This document shows, piece after piece, positions 25,706 to 33,640 of a DNA stretch of 40,716 bases; positions within the stretch are counted from its first letter, which is position 1, and each line of letters begins with the position of its first letter. The notes below the pieces were generated by a model, which saw only the letters and a list, made by a program, of their open reading frames with translations, was not told the origin of the DNA and ran no database searches. The position numbers were made by a program, and so were the translations under genes. The stretch lies in contig NZ_BBPM01000020.1 in assembly GCF_000787775.1 (NCBI RefSeq), positions 1-40,716 of the forward strand. The letters run 5' to 3'. This stretch comes from Streptacidiphilus carbonis (GTDB lineage Bacteria; Actinomycetota; Actinomycetes; Streptomycetales; Streptomycetaceae).

Positions 25706-26482
25706 TCAGAGGTGCCGCGTAGCCAGCGTCAGCCGGTCCCGCGCGTCGAAGAGGGCGTCGCGGATCATCTGCTCGCGCCCCGGAGTCAGCCGGGCCACCG
25801 GGACCGAGCAGCTGACGGCGTCGCGGGCCGGGGTGCGGTAGGGGATGGCGATGCCGAAGCACCGCAGGCCGAGGGTGTTCTCCTCGGCGTCGACGGAGTA
25901 GCCGCGTTCGCGGATCGCGTGCAGGTCCTCGATCAGGGCGTCGATGTCGGTGTGAGTGTGCTCGGTGAGCGGCTCCAGCCGGGCCGGCAGCAGCTTGCGG
26001 ACCTCCTCGTCGGAGTAGCTCGCGAGCAGCGCCTTGCCCAGGGAGGTGGAGTGGGCCGGCAGCCGGCGGCCGACCCGGGTGAAGGGCCGCAGGTAGTGCT
26101 GGGACTGGCGGGTGGCCAGGTAGATGACGTCCGAGCCGTCGAGGCGGGCCAGGTGGATGGTCTCGGTGGTGTCGTCGGCCAGCCGGTCCAGGGTGGTCCT
26201 GGCGGCGGCCACGACCTCGTCGCCGTCGATGTAGGAGGTGCCGACCAGCAGCGCGCGCACGCCGATGCCGTAGCGGGTGCCGGTGGACTCGGTCTCGACC
26301 CAGCCCAGCTCGACCAGGGTGCGCAGCAGCATGTAGAGGCTGCTCTTGGGGTAGCCCACGGCCTCCTGCACCTCGGCGAGGCTGTGCATGCCGGGCCGGC
26401 CCGCGAAGTACTCGAGCAGTTCGACGGTGCGGACAGCCGACTTGACCTGGGCTCCGCCCGCGTCGGATTGAGGCTGGGCCAT
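25706..26482 (-). CDS. IclR-family regulator of uronate catabolism
   Basis: 258 residues. N-terminal winged HTH (about 14-75, SAVRTVELLEYFAGRPG ... AVGYPKSSLYMLLRTLVELGWV) and the C-terminal IclR effector domain (85-250, with TIHLARLDGSDVIYLA and SLGKALLA). Effectors of such proteins are often sugar acids or keto acids, so a uronate-derived acid is likely. Divergent from the ALDH gene, with two GTTCAGCATA repeats between them. ATG 26482 was chosen (AAGGGG nine bases upstream) over an extension to 26551, which would run through the operator region. Confidence 0.9.
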   Translation of the reverse strand: MAQPQSDAGGAQVKSAVRTVELLEYFAGRPGMHSLAEVQEAVGYPKSSLYMLLRTLVELGWVETESTGTRYGIGVRALLVGTSYIDGDEVVAAARTTLDRLADDTTETIHLARLDGSDVIYLATRQSQHYLRPFTRVGRRLPAHSTSLGKALLASYSDEEVRKLLPARLEPLTEHTHTDIDALIEDLHAIRERGYSVDAEENTLGLRCFGIAIPYRTPARDAVSCSVPVARLTPGREQMIRDALFDARDRLTLATRHL

Positions 26483-26523
26483 CTGGGTTGACCCCTTTTC
26501 TGTAAGAGACGTATCGTCAGAGT

Positions 26524-26558
26524 GTTCAGCATACTGGACGGCGTTCAGCATATGGAAT
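26524..26558. promoter_or_regulatory. Candidate IclR operator, two repeats 19 bp apart
   Basis: GTTCAGCATACTGGAC (26524-26539) is an imperfect palindrome of type GTTCA-N6-TGRAC; a second copy, GTTCAGCATATGGAAT (26543-26558), begins 19 bp later, about two helical turns. They lie between iclR and the ALDH gene. A matching palindrome is found at 37195-37210 before the polysaccharide lyase. Confidence 0.5.
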
Positions 26559-26594
26559 GCTTGCGCTCAAAGCTTGCGTCTGGAGGCGGCCCCA

Positions 26595-28106
26595 ATGAAC
26601 ACCACCCCAGTGTGGAGTGTCGATGCCCGTACCGGTGACCGTACGGGGCAGGTCGCGGTGGAGGCGGACACCGCAGCGGTCGCCTCGGCCGTACGGGCGG
26701 CCCACGCCGCGCAGCCCGCGCTCGGCGACCGCACGGTGCGCGCCGCCTTTCTGCGAGCCGCCGCGGACCGGCTGGAGGCGCACGGCGCGGAGTTGATCGC
26801 GACCGCCGACCGGGAGACCGCGCTGGGCACCGGGCGGCTGACCGGGGAGCTGGCCAGGACCACCTACCAGCTGCGCTCCTTCGCGGACATCGTGGACGAG
26901 GGCGCCTTCCTGGACGTGGTGATCGACCACGCCGACCCGCAGGCCGCGCCCGCGCCGCGGCCGGACCTGCGGCGCTGGAAGGTGCCGCTGGGGGTGGTCG
27001 GCGTCTTCGCCGCCAGCAACTTCCCCTTCGCCTTCAGCGTGCCCGGCGGGGACACCGCCAGCGCTCTCGCGGCCGGCTGCGCGGTGGTGGTCAAGGCCCA
27101 CCCCGACCACCCCGGCACCAGTGAGCTCGCCGCAGCGGCGCTGCGGGAGGCGGCCAAGGCGGTCGGGCTTCCCGCGGACGTGCTGGCGCTGGTGCACGGG
27201 CGCCAGGCCGGGGTCGACCTGGTCCAGCACCCGCTGCTGAGCGCGGCCGGCTTCACCGGCTCCATCCCGGGCGGCCGGGCCCTGTTCGACCTGGCCGCGG
27301 CACGCCCGGTGCCGATCCCCTTCCACGGCGAGCTGGGCAGTCTCAACCCGGTGGTGGTGACCGAGCAGGCCGCGGCCGGACGCGCCGAGGAGATCGGGGC
27401 CGGGCTGGCCGGCTCGTTCACCCTGGGCATGGGTCAGTTCTGCACCAAGCCCGGGCTGGTGCTGGTGCCCGAGGGGGCGAGCGGCGAGCGGCTGGAGAAG
27501 TCGCTGGCCGCGGGCGCGGCCGACAGCCCGTCCGGGGCGCTGCTGGACGCGCGGATGCGGGCCGGGTTCCTGGCCGGGTTCGCCGAGCGGGCGGCGCTGC
27601 CGGGGGTGACCGTGCCGGTGGCGGCCGGGGAGGACGGGTACGCGGTGCGCGCCGGGTACCTGAGCGTGGCCGCGGCCCGGCTCGCCGAGGACGCTTACGA
27701 GCTGCTGCTGGAGGAGTGCTTCGGACCGGTGACGGTGGTGGCCCGGTACCGGGACGCGGCGGAGGTGGAGGCGGTGCTGGCCCGCTTGGGCGGCAACCTG
27801 ACGGCCACGCTGCACGCGGAGCCGGGGGAGGCCGACGCCGCCGAACTGCTGGCGCGGCTGACGCCGCTGGCCGGGCGGGTGCTGTTCGGCGGGTGGCCTA
27901 CCGGGGTCGCGGTGGCGCCGGCCATGCAGCACGGGGGGCCGTACCCGGCCACCACCTCGACCGGGACGTCGGTCGGGGGGACGGCGATCGAGCGGTGGCT
28001 GCGGCCGGTGGCGTATCAGGGGGTGCCGGAGGGGTTGCTTCCGGTCGAGCTGCGGGACGGTGGGGTGGGCGTGCCGAGGCGGGTGGACGGGGTGTTGGAA
28101 CGGTGA
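26595..28106 (+). CDS. 2-oxoglutarate semialdehyde dehydrogenase
   Basis: 503-residue NADP-preferring aldehyde dehydrogenase of the KGSADH group (2,5-dioxovalerate dehydrogenase), which turns the KdgD product into 2-oxoglutarate for the TCA cycle. Catalytic C283 in MGQFCTKPGLVLVP and base E246 in HGELGSLNPVVV are the KGSADH-type versions of the ALDH motifs. ATG 26595 has GGAGG eight bases upstream; TTG 26574 is a weaker option. It is divergent from the IclR regulator and, with udh and kdgD, forms the end of the uronate pathway. Confidence 0.9.
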   Translation: MNTTPVWSVDARTGDRTGQVAVEADTAAVASAVRAAHAAQPALGDRTVRAAFLRAAADRLEAHGAELIATADRETALGTGRLTGELARTTYQLRSFADIVDEGAFLDVVIDHADPQAAPAPRPDLRRWKVPLGVVGVFAASNFPFAFSVPGGDTASALAAGCAVVVKAHPDHPGTSELAAAALREAAKAVGLPADVLALVHGRQAGVDLVQHPLLSAAGFTGSIPGGRALFDLAAARPVPIPFHGELGSLNPVVVTEQAAAGRAEEIGAGLAGSFTLGMGQFCTKPGLVLVPEGASGERLEKSLAAGAADSPSGALLDARMRAGFLAGFAERAALPGVTVPVAAGEDGYAVRAGYLSVAAARLAEDAYELLLEECFGPVTVVARYRDAAEVEAVLARLGGNLTATLHAEPGEADAAELLARLTPLAGRVLFGGWPTGVAVAPAMQHGGPYPATTSTGTSVGGTAIERWLRPVAYQGVPEGLLPVELRDGGVGVPRRVDGVLER

Positions 28107-28118
28107 CGACGAGGGGTG

Positions 28119-28146
28119 GGCTGGTCGCGCAGTTCCCCGCGCCCCT
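28119..28146 (+). repeat. Single-arm copy of the dispersed 28-bp repeat
   Basis: Matches the arm at 25579-25606 at 26 of 28 positions (TTGTCG versus TGGTCG, GCGGTT versus GCAGTT). It lies 12 bp past the ALDH stop but has no opposite arm here, so it cannot form the same hairpin. Confidence 0.75.
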
Positions 28147-28193
28147 TTCGTTTGCCTGGCTGAGGTGGGCGGGTCGGTGGCAGCATGATCTGC

Positions 28194-30785
28194 ATGCCTG
28201 CTCTTACTCGTGCTGAAGCCGTTGAACGCCGTCGACTGTTGGAGGTCCGCAGTAGCACTGTGGACCTCGACCTGACCCAGGGGGACGAGGTCTTCGGGTC
28301 GGTCGCGGTGATCCGTTTCGCCTGCTCCAGTCCGGGCGCGAGCAGCTTCGTCGACGTGAAGCCGCAGACCCTGCTGCGGGCCGTCCTCAACGGGCGGGAG
28401 CTGGACCCGGCCGCGCTGGTGGACGGGCGGCTCCCGCTGGACGGCCTCGCGGCGGAGAACGAGCTGCTGGTCGAGGCGACCATGGCCTACTCCCGCACCG
28501 GCGAGGGCATGCACCGCTTCGTCGACCCGGCCGACGGCGAGGCCTACGTCTACACCCAGGCGTTCCTGGACGACGGACCGCGCTTCTTCGCCAGCTTCGA
28601 CCAGCCCGACCTCAAGGCCGCCTACGAGGTGAGCGTCACCGCGCCCGAGGGCTGGACCGTCGTCGGCAACGGCCTGGTCACCCGGCAGGAGGGCGGCCGC
28701 TGGGAGTTCGCGCCCACGCCGCCGATCAGCAACTACCTGGTCGCCATCGTCGCCGGGCCGCTGTTCACGGTGCGCTCCGAGCACGACGGCATCCCGCTCG
28801 GCCTGCACTGCCGGCGCTCGCTCGGCCCGTACCTGGAGGCGGACGCCGAGGAGATGCTGGACACCACCCGGCGCAGCTTCGACCACTACCACCGGGTCTT
28901 CGACCAGCGCTATCCCTTCGACTCCTACGACCAGTGCTTCGTACCCGAGTTCAACGCCGGGGCGATGGAGAACCCCGGCTGTGTGACCTTCCGCGACGAG
29001 TTCGTGTTCCGCTCGGCGGTCACCGACACCGAGCGCGAGGAACGCGCCATCGTCATCGCCCATGAGATGGCCCACATGTGGTTCGGCGACCTGGTCACCA
29101 TGCGCTGGTGGGACGACCTGTGGCTGAACGAGTCCTTCGCCGAGTACCTCGCCTACACCGTGGTCGCCGAGTCCACCCGCTTCTCCGGCGCCTGGACCGG
29201 GTTCGCCGCCGCCCGCAAGTCCTGGGGCTACGACGCCGACCAGCGTCCGTCCACCCACCCGGTCGCCCCGGAGAGCGTGGACGACACCGCGGAGGCGCTG
29301 CAGAACTTCGACGGCATCTCCTACTCCAAGGGCGCCTCCGCCCTGCGCCAGCTGGTCGCCTGGCTCGGCGAGGAAGCCTTCTACAAGGGTGTCAACTCCT
29401 ACTTCCAGCAGCACGCCTTCGGCAACGCCGCGCTCGCCGACCTGCTCCAGGCGCTGGCCGCGAGCAGCGGCCGGGACGTGCACGGCTGGGCCGAACGCTG
29501 GCTGCGCACCACCGGGGTGGACACCCTGCGGGTCGAGCCGGCCCGGTCGGACGAGGCACGCGCGGACGAGGCACAGGCGGACGGGACCTGGGCGGGCGGG
29601 GCCGACGGGGGCCAGGAGGGCGTCGGCCGGGGCGGGGCGCGGATCGTGCACAGCTCGGTCGACGGCCAACTGCGTCCGCTGCTGATCACCGCGGCCACCT
29701 ACGACCGCGCCGCCGACGGCCACCTGGTGCTGCGGGCCCGCCGACCGCTGGACCTCCCGGCCGAGCCCGACCACGAGCTGGACAGCGTGGGCGCCGGCGA
29801 CCCCGATCTGCTGCTGCTCAACGACACCGACCTCGGCTTCGTCAAGATCCGCCTGGACGACCGCTCCTGGCGGACCGTCAGTGACTCGCTGGGCGGGATC
29901 CCGGAGGAGCTGGCGCGGGCGGTGCTGTGGGGCGCCGCCAGGGACATGGTGCGCGACGGCGACCTGGACCCGCAGAGCTACCTGGAGCTGGTCGCCGCCC
30001 ATCTGCCGGGGGAGACTTCGGCGCACCTGATCCAGTCGGTGCTCGGCTTCGCCCGGTCCACCCTCGCCGAGCAGTACCTGACGCCCGAGCAGCGCCCGGC
30101 CGGGCTGGGGCTGCTGGCCGGGGTCGGCCGGGACCTGCTGCGCCGGACCGAGGGCGGTCCCGACGACGTGACCGGGCTTCGGCTGCTCGCGGTCCGCAGC
30201 CTGATCGCGGCCTCCTCCACCCCGGCCGAGCTGGCCGTGCTGCAGTCCTGGCGGGAGGAGGGCGGAGTGCCCGGCGGGCCGGAACTCGACCCCGAGCTGA
30301 GCTGGCAGCTGCTCCTGCGGCTGTGCGTGCTCGGCGCGGCCGGCGAGGACGAGATCGCGGCCGAGCTGGTCCGGGACACCAGCGCCACCGGCCAGGAGGG
30401 CGCGGCCCGCTGCCGGGCGGCACTGCCCGACCAGCAGGCCAAGGACGCCGCCTGGGAGGCGCTGTTCGACAGCGACCTGTCCAACTACCTGATCGCCGCG
30501 ACCTCCCAGGGCTTCTGGCAGCCGGAGCAGGCCGAGCTGCTGGGCGACCGTCCGCAGCGCTACTTCGAGGCCGTGGTCGGCACCGCGCAGCGGCGCGGGC
30601 CCGCGGTGGGCCGGCTGCTGGCCCGCTACGCCTTCCCGGCCTACCACGCCACCGAGCAGACGGTCGGAGCCGCGGAGGCCTGCCTGGCCAGGACGGATCT
30701 CACGGCGGCGCTGCGGCGCGGACTGGTGGACCAGGTGGACGACCTGCGCCGCGCGGTGCGGGCCCGGCAGGCCGTGGCGAAGTGA
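28194..30785 (+). CDS. pepN: Aminopeptidase N (M1 family)
   Basis: 863-residue zinc aminopeptidase that removes N-terminal residues from peptides in the cytosol. Exopeptidase motif GAMEN (G256-N260), zinc site HEMAH-x18-E (H290, E291, H294), and the C-terminal ERAP1-like helical domain (about 500-860). The start is ATG 28194 (MPALTRAEAV); ATG 28185 is in frame but too early, and CATGAT at 28184-28189 suggests a leaderless transcript. Odd: an Asp/Ala/Gly-rich insert at about 450-485 encoded by 15-bp tandem repeats, between the catalytic and C-terminal domains. Its stop overlaps the next gene (GTGA). Confidence 0.96.
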   Translation: MPALTRAEAVERRRLLEVRSSTVDLDLTQGDEVFGSVAVIRFACSSPGASSFVDVKPQTLLRAVLNGRELDPAALVDGRLPLDGLAAENELLVEATMAYSRTGEGMHRFVDPADGEAYVYTQAFLDDGPRFFASFDQPDLKAAYEVSVTAPEGWTVVGNGLVTRQEGGRWEFAPTPPISNYLVAIVAGPLFTVRSEHDGIPLGLHCRRSLGPYLEADAEEMLDTTRRSFDHYHRVFDQRYPFDSYDQCFVPEFNAGAMENPGCVTFRDEFVFRSAVTDTEREERAIVIAHEMAHMWFGDLVTMRWWDDLWLNESFAEYLAYTVVAESTRFSGAWTGFAAARKSWGYDADQRPSTHPVAPESVDDTAEALQNFDGISYSKGASALRQLVAWLGEEAFYKGVNSYFQQHAFGNAALADLLQALAASSGRDVHGWAERWLRTTGVDTLRVEPARSDEARADEAQADGTWAGGADGGQEGVGRGGARIVHSSVDGQLRPLLITAATYDRAADGHLVLRARRPLDLPAEPDHELDSVGAGDPDLLLLNDTDLGFVKIRLDDRSWRTVSDSLGGIPEELARAVLWGAARDMVRDGDLDPQSYLELVAAHLPGETSAHLIQSVLGFARSTLAEQYLTPEQRPAGLGLLAGVGRDLLRRTEGGPDDVTGLRLLAVRSLIAASSTPAELAVLQSWREEGGVPGGPELDPELSWQLLLRLCVLGAAGEDEIAAELVRDTSATGQEGAARCRAALPDQQAKDAAWEALFDSDLSNYLIAATSQGFWQPEQAELLGDRPQRYFEAVVGTAQRRGPAVGRLLARYAFPAYHATEQTVGAAEACLARTDLTAALRRGLVDQVDDLRRAVRARQAVAK
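29548..29592 (+). repeat. 15-bp tandem repeats inside pepN
   Basis: Copies at 29548-29562 (CGGACGAGGCACGCG), 29563-29577 (CGGACGAGGCACAGG) and a diverged third at 29578-29592. They keep frame and add the DEARADEAQADG linker. Confidence 0.75.
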
Positions 30786-31948
30786 GCGCGGCGGCCGTGG
30801 GGGAGGCGGGCGCGCGGGCGGCGCAGCCCCTGCACGTCAGGGGACGGGTGCTGGTCGGGCCCGAGGACGTGCGGGACGAGCTCTGGGTGGTCGGCGGCCG
30901 GGTGACCTACTCCCGGCCGCCGGGCGCGGCCGAGGCCGTCGCGGTGGACGGCTGGGTGCTGCCGGGGCTGGTCGACGCGCACTGCCACGTCGGCCTGGAC
31001 GGCCATGGCGCGGTGGACGCGGCGACCGCCGAGAAGCAGGCGCTGACGGACCGTGAGGCCGGCGCGCTGCTGCTGCGTGACGCCGGCTCGCCGTCCGACA
31101 CCCGCTGGATCGACGACCGGGACGACCTGCCCCGGATCATCAGGGCCGGCCGGCACATCGCCCGTACCCGCCGCTACATCCGCAACTACGCCTACGAGAT
31201 CGAGCCCGGCGACCTCGCCGCCTACGTCCGGCAGGAGGCGCGGCGCGGCGACGGCTGGGTGAAGCTGGTCGGCGACTGGATCGACCGGGAGACCGGCGAC
31301 CTGTCGGCGTGCTGGCCGCGCTGGGCCCTGGACGAGGCGATGGCCGCCGCCCACGCCGAGGGCGCACGGGTCACCGCGCACTGCTTCGCCGAGGAGTCGC
31401 TGGTCGACCTGGTGGAGGCGGGGATCGACTGCGTGGAGCACGCCACCGGCCTCACCGAGGAGACGCTGCCGCTGTTCGCCGAGCGGGGCGTGGCGATCGT
31501 GCCGACCCTGGTCAACATCGCGACCTTCCCCGACATCGCGCTCGGCGCCGAGGGCAAGTTCCCCGACTACGCCCGGCATATGAGGGAGCTTCACCGCCGC
31601 CGGTACGCCACCGTGGCGGCGGCCCACGAGGCGGGCATCCAGGTCTTCACGGGCACGGACGCCGGCGGCTCGCTGGCGCACGGTCTGGTGGCCGACGAGG
31701 TCGCCGAACTGGTCGTCGCGGGGCTGCCGCCGCTGGCCGCGCTGGCGGCGGCGAGCTGGTCCGCCCGCGAGTGGCTGGGCCGTCCCGGGCTGACCGAGGG
31801 CGCCCCGGCCGACCTGGTCGTCTACCGCGAGGATCCGCGCGCGGACGTACGGGTGCTGGCGGATCCGCGGGCTGTGGTGCTGCGGGGCGCGGTGCTCGGC
31901 GGTTCAGTGGCAGGCGGTTCGGCGGCAGGCGGTTCAGCGGTGGGCTGA
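30782..31948 (+). CDS. Metal-dependent amidohydrolase
   Basis: 388-residue amidohydrolase-superfamily enzyme of the imidazolonepropionase/prolidase-like subgroup. Metal ligands: H67-x-H69 in DAHCHVGL, probable carboxylated K161 in WVKLVGDW, H200 in TAHCF, H220 in VEHATG and D293 in GTDAGG. Such enzymes split cyclic amides or Xaa-Pro dipeptides; the exact substrate is unknown, but coupling to pepN (GTGA overlap 30782-30785) points to peptide use. The start is the overlapping GTG. The C-terminal end is a low-complexity GGS-x-AG tail made by 15-bp repeats, and its last 15 bases overlap the convergent rhomboid-like gene. Confidence 0.88.
   Translation: MSAAAVGEAGARAAQPLHVRGRVLVGPEDVRDELWVVGGRVTYSRPPGAAEAVAVDGWVLPGLVDAHCHVGLDGHGAVDAATAEKQALTDREAGALLLRDAGSPSDTRWIDDRDDLPRIIRAGRHIARTRRYIRNYAYEIEPGDLAAYVRQEARRGDGWVKLVGDWIDRETGDLSACWPRWALDEAMAAAHAEGARVTAHCFAEESLVDLVEAGIDCVEHATGLTEETLPLFAERGVAIVPTLVNIATFPDIALGAEGKFPDYARHMRELHRRRYATVAAAHEAGIQVFTGTDAGGSLAHGLVADEVAELVVAGLPPLAALAAASWSAREWLGRPGLTEGAPADLVVYREDPRADVRVLADPRAVVLRGAVLGGSVAGGSAAGGSAVG
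31898..31942 (+). repeat. Three 15-bp repeats at the amidohydrolase 3' end
   Basis: GGCGGTTCAGTGGCA (31898-31912), GGCGGTTCGGCGGCA (31913-31927) and GGCGGTTCAGCGGTG (31928-31942), in frame, giving GGSVAGGSAAGGSAV. The third copy overlaps the stop of the convergent gene at 31934. Confidence 0.85.
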
Positions 31949-32647
31949 GCGGCGGCGCCGACTGCGCAACCAGGCGATCGGGTCCCAGCGCTCGCCCCGG
32001 CCGCGGGTCAGCGGGTAGCAGGCCAGGCCGAGCAGGGTGGCGGTGAAGTGGCCGACGTCGGTGAAGGTGCGGCCGTGCACCAGCGCGGAGCCGTACCAGA
32101 GCAGCACCCCCGTCAGGTAGACCCAGCGCCAGGGGCCGCCGATCCGGTAGAAGAGGATCCCCTGGATCCCGGCCAGCGCGTAACTGACGCCCACGTCCAG
32201 GGTGTTGACCGCCGACTCAGGTGCACGGCCCTGGTGGATGGCCCAGTAGAGGACGCCCTCGCTGATGTAGGTGGCGCCGACGTGGGCGATGGTCAGGGCG
32301 GTCAGCCAGCGCCAGGTCCCCAGCCAGCGCTCGGCGGGCACATGGAAGATGTTGTAGACCACGAAGTAGACGATCCACCCGCCGCCGTCCAGCCAGAACG
32401 CACTGGCGATCAGCACCCGCACCGGGTCGGTCGACAGCTGGTGCAGATTGGTCGAGCGCTGCCGGAGGAACTGGTCGTGGAACGCCGGATCCATCCGCCG
32501 GATCACCACGGTGGTCCCCAGCAGCGCCAGCAGCCACAGGTACGTCCCCGGCGCACGCCGCGCATAGGCCCAGGCAGCGGCCAACGCCCGGGCCGCGGGC
32601 TGCGGCGGCTCCGGGGCGGCCTCTGCTGGGGCCGACTGCGCATTCAT
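31934..32647 (-). CDS. Rhomboid-like integral membrane protein
   Basis: 237 residues with six or so hydrophobic segments, first at TYLWLLALLGTTVVI (35-49). Resembles the rhomboid fold: a Ser in GVSYALAG (S155) where canonical rhomboids have GxSG, and a TM6 His in VGHFTATLLGL (H200) with a following Gly. The GxS is retained but the second G of GxSG is Tyr, so protease activity is uncertain. The N-terminus is Pro/Ala-rich and cytosolic. ATG 32647 was chosen; a longer frame to 32695 has no ribosome site. CACAAT (minus strand) six bases before ATG suggests a leaderless mRNA. Converges with and overlaps the amidohydrolase. Confidence 0.82.
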   Translation of the reverse strand: MNAQSAPAEAAPEPPQPAARALAAAWAYARRAPGTYLWLLALLGTTVVIRRMDPAFHDQFLRQRSTNLHQLSTDPVRVLIASAFWLDGGGWIVYFVVYNIFHVPAERWLGTWRWLTALTIAHVGATYISEGVLYWAIHQGRAPESAVNTLDVGVSYALAGIQGILFYRIGGPWRWVYLTGVLLWYGSALVHGRTFTDVGHFTATLLGLACYPLTRGRGERWDPIAWLRSRRRRSAHR

Positions 32648-32711
32648 ACGACGATTGTGTCCTGGTTTGCGGAGTTTGTCGCGGACGTGGAGCACAGGGC
32701 CAGTGTGGCAT

Positions 32712-32728
32712 TAGAGTGACGGACCATG
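32712..32728 (+). promoter_or_regulatory. Leaderless promoter of ung
   Basis: TAGAGT at 32712-32717 lies eight bases before ATG 32726 and no ribosome site is present, as in leaderless transcripts. The -35 is weak. Confidence 0.45.
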
Positions 32729-33403
32729 GCCGCACGTCCGTTGCATGAAGTTGTCGAGCCCGGTTGGGCCAAGGCGTTGGAGCCGGTCGCCGGACAGGTG
32801 GCCGCCATGGGCGACTTCCTCCGGGCCGAGATCGCCGCCGGGAGGAGCTACCTGCCGCCGGGGCCGCAGGTGCTGCGGGCGTTCCAGCAGCCGTTCGAGC
32901 AGGTCCGGGTGCTGATCGTGGGTCAGGACCCGTATCCCACGCCGGGGCACGCGGTGGGGCTGTCGTTCTCCGTGGCGCCGGAGGTGCGGCCGCTGCCGGG
33001 GAGCCTGGTGAACATCTTCCAGGAGTACCAGCAGGACCTCGGACTGCCCGCGCCGGGCAGCGGCGATCTGACGCCGTGGACCGAGCAGGGGGTGTTGCTG
33101 CTCAACAGGTCGCTCACCACCGCGCCGCGCAATCCCAATGCCCATCGGGACAAGGGGTGGGAGGCGGTCACCGAGCAGGCGATCCGTGCGCTGGTGGAGC
33201 GCGGGCCGGCGCTGGTGGCCATTCTCTGGGGGCGTGACGCCCGCAACCTCCGCCCCCTGCTGGGGCCCGCGCCCTGCCTGGAGGCCCCGCACCCCAGCCC
33301 CCGGTCGGCGGACCGCGGCTTCTTCGGCTCCCGCCCCTTCAGCCGCGCCAACGAGCTGCTGGTCAGGCAGGGCAGCGAGCCGGTGGACTGGCGCCTGCCG
33401 TAG
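32726..33403 (+). CDS. ung: Uracil-DNA glycosylase
   Basis: 225-residue family 1 UDG that removes uracil from DNA for base-excision repair. Water-activating D68 in [12 protein letters not shown], the uracil-binding N in LLLNRSLT, and H189 in the [18 protein letters not shown] loop are complete. Start ATG 32726; the promoter hexamer TAGAGT stands just upstream. Divergent from the rhomboid-like gene. Normal length and composition. High-GC bacteria often carry more than one UDG type; this is the Ung type. Confidence 0.97.
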   Translation: MAARPLHEVVEPGWAKALEPVAGQVAAMGDFLRAEIAAGRSYLPPGPQVLRAFQQPFEQVRVLIVGQDPYPTPGHAVGLSFSVAPEVRPLPGSLVNIFQEYQQDLGLPAPGSGDLTPWTEQGVLLLNRSLTTAPRNPNAHRDKGWEAVTEQAIRALVERGPALVAILWGRDARNLRPLLGPAPCLEAPHPSPRSADRGFFGSRPFSRANELLVRQGSEPVDWRLP

Positions 33404-33640
33404 CGCATCGGGCGACGGTGCCGATTGACGGGCTCCGGGCCTGAACTGGTGGGACGGGGGCGACACCTGAGGTTCTGTCACTCATTCGGGTGAATGCACT
33501 CTGTGTGTCTCCAGAGTGACGCATGGTTCGTAAGGATAGGCCGCATCCAAGATTGCGTCCGGGCGCTCCGTAACTGGGGGTGAGCGCCCGGTGCTGTCCC
33601 GTTGCCGTCTGTGATCGACGAACATTTGTGGGGGCTCGTA
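33404..33640. other. Region between ung and the LAETG gene
   Basis: No gene. It holds a small inverted repeat CATTC-GGGT-GAATG (about 33483-33496), a hairpin CACTCTG/CAGAGTG (33497-33503 with 33512-33518) that may end ung, and a hairpin with perfect 10-bp arms 33559-33568 and 33582-33591, probably in the leader of the next gene. Confidence 0.45.

Noticed and set aside
26526-30647. Very long minus-strand open frame (about 1370 codons)
   Set aside because: It is antisense to the ALDH and pepN genes, has Gly/Arg/His/Gln-rich low-complexity translation, and no domain. Typical GC-driven shadow frame.
33541-33640. c-di-AMP (ydaO) or cobalamin riboswitch before the LAETG gene
   Set aside because: There is a 10-bp hairpin, but no B12 box or ydaO core pattern that I can recognise.
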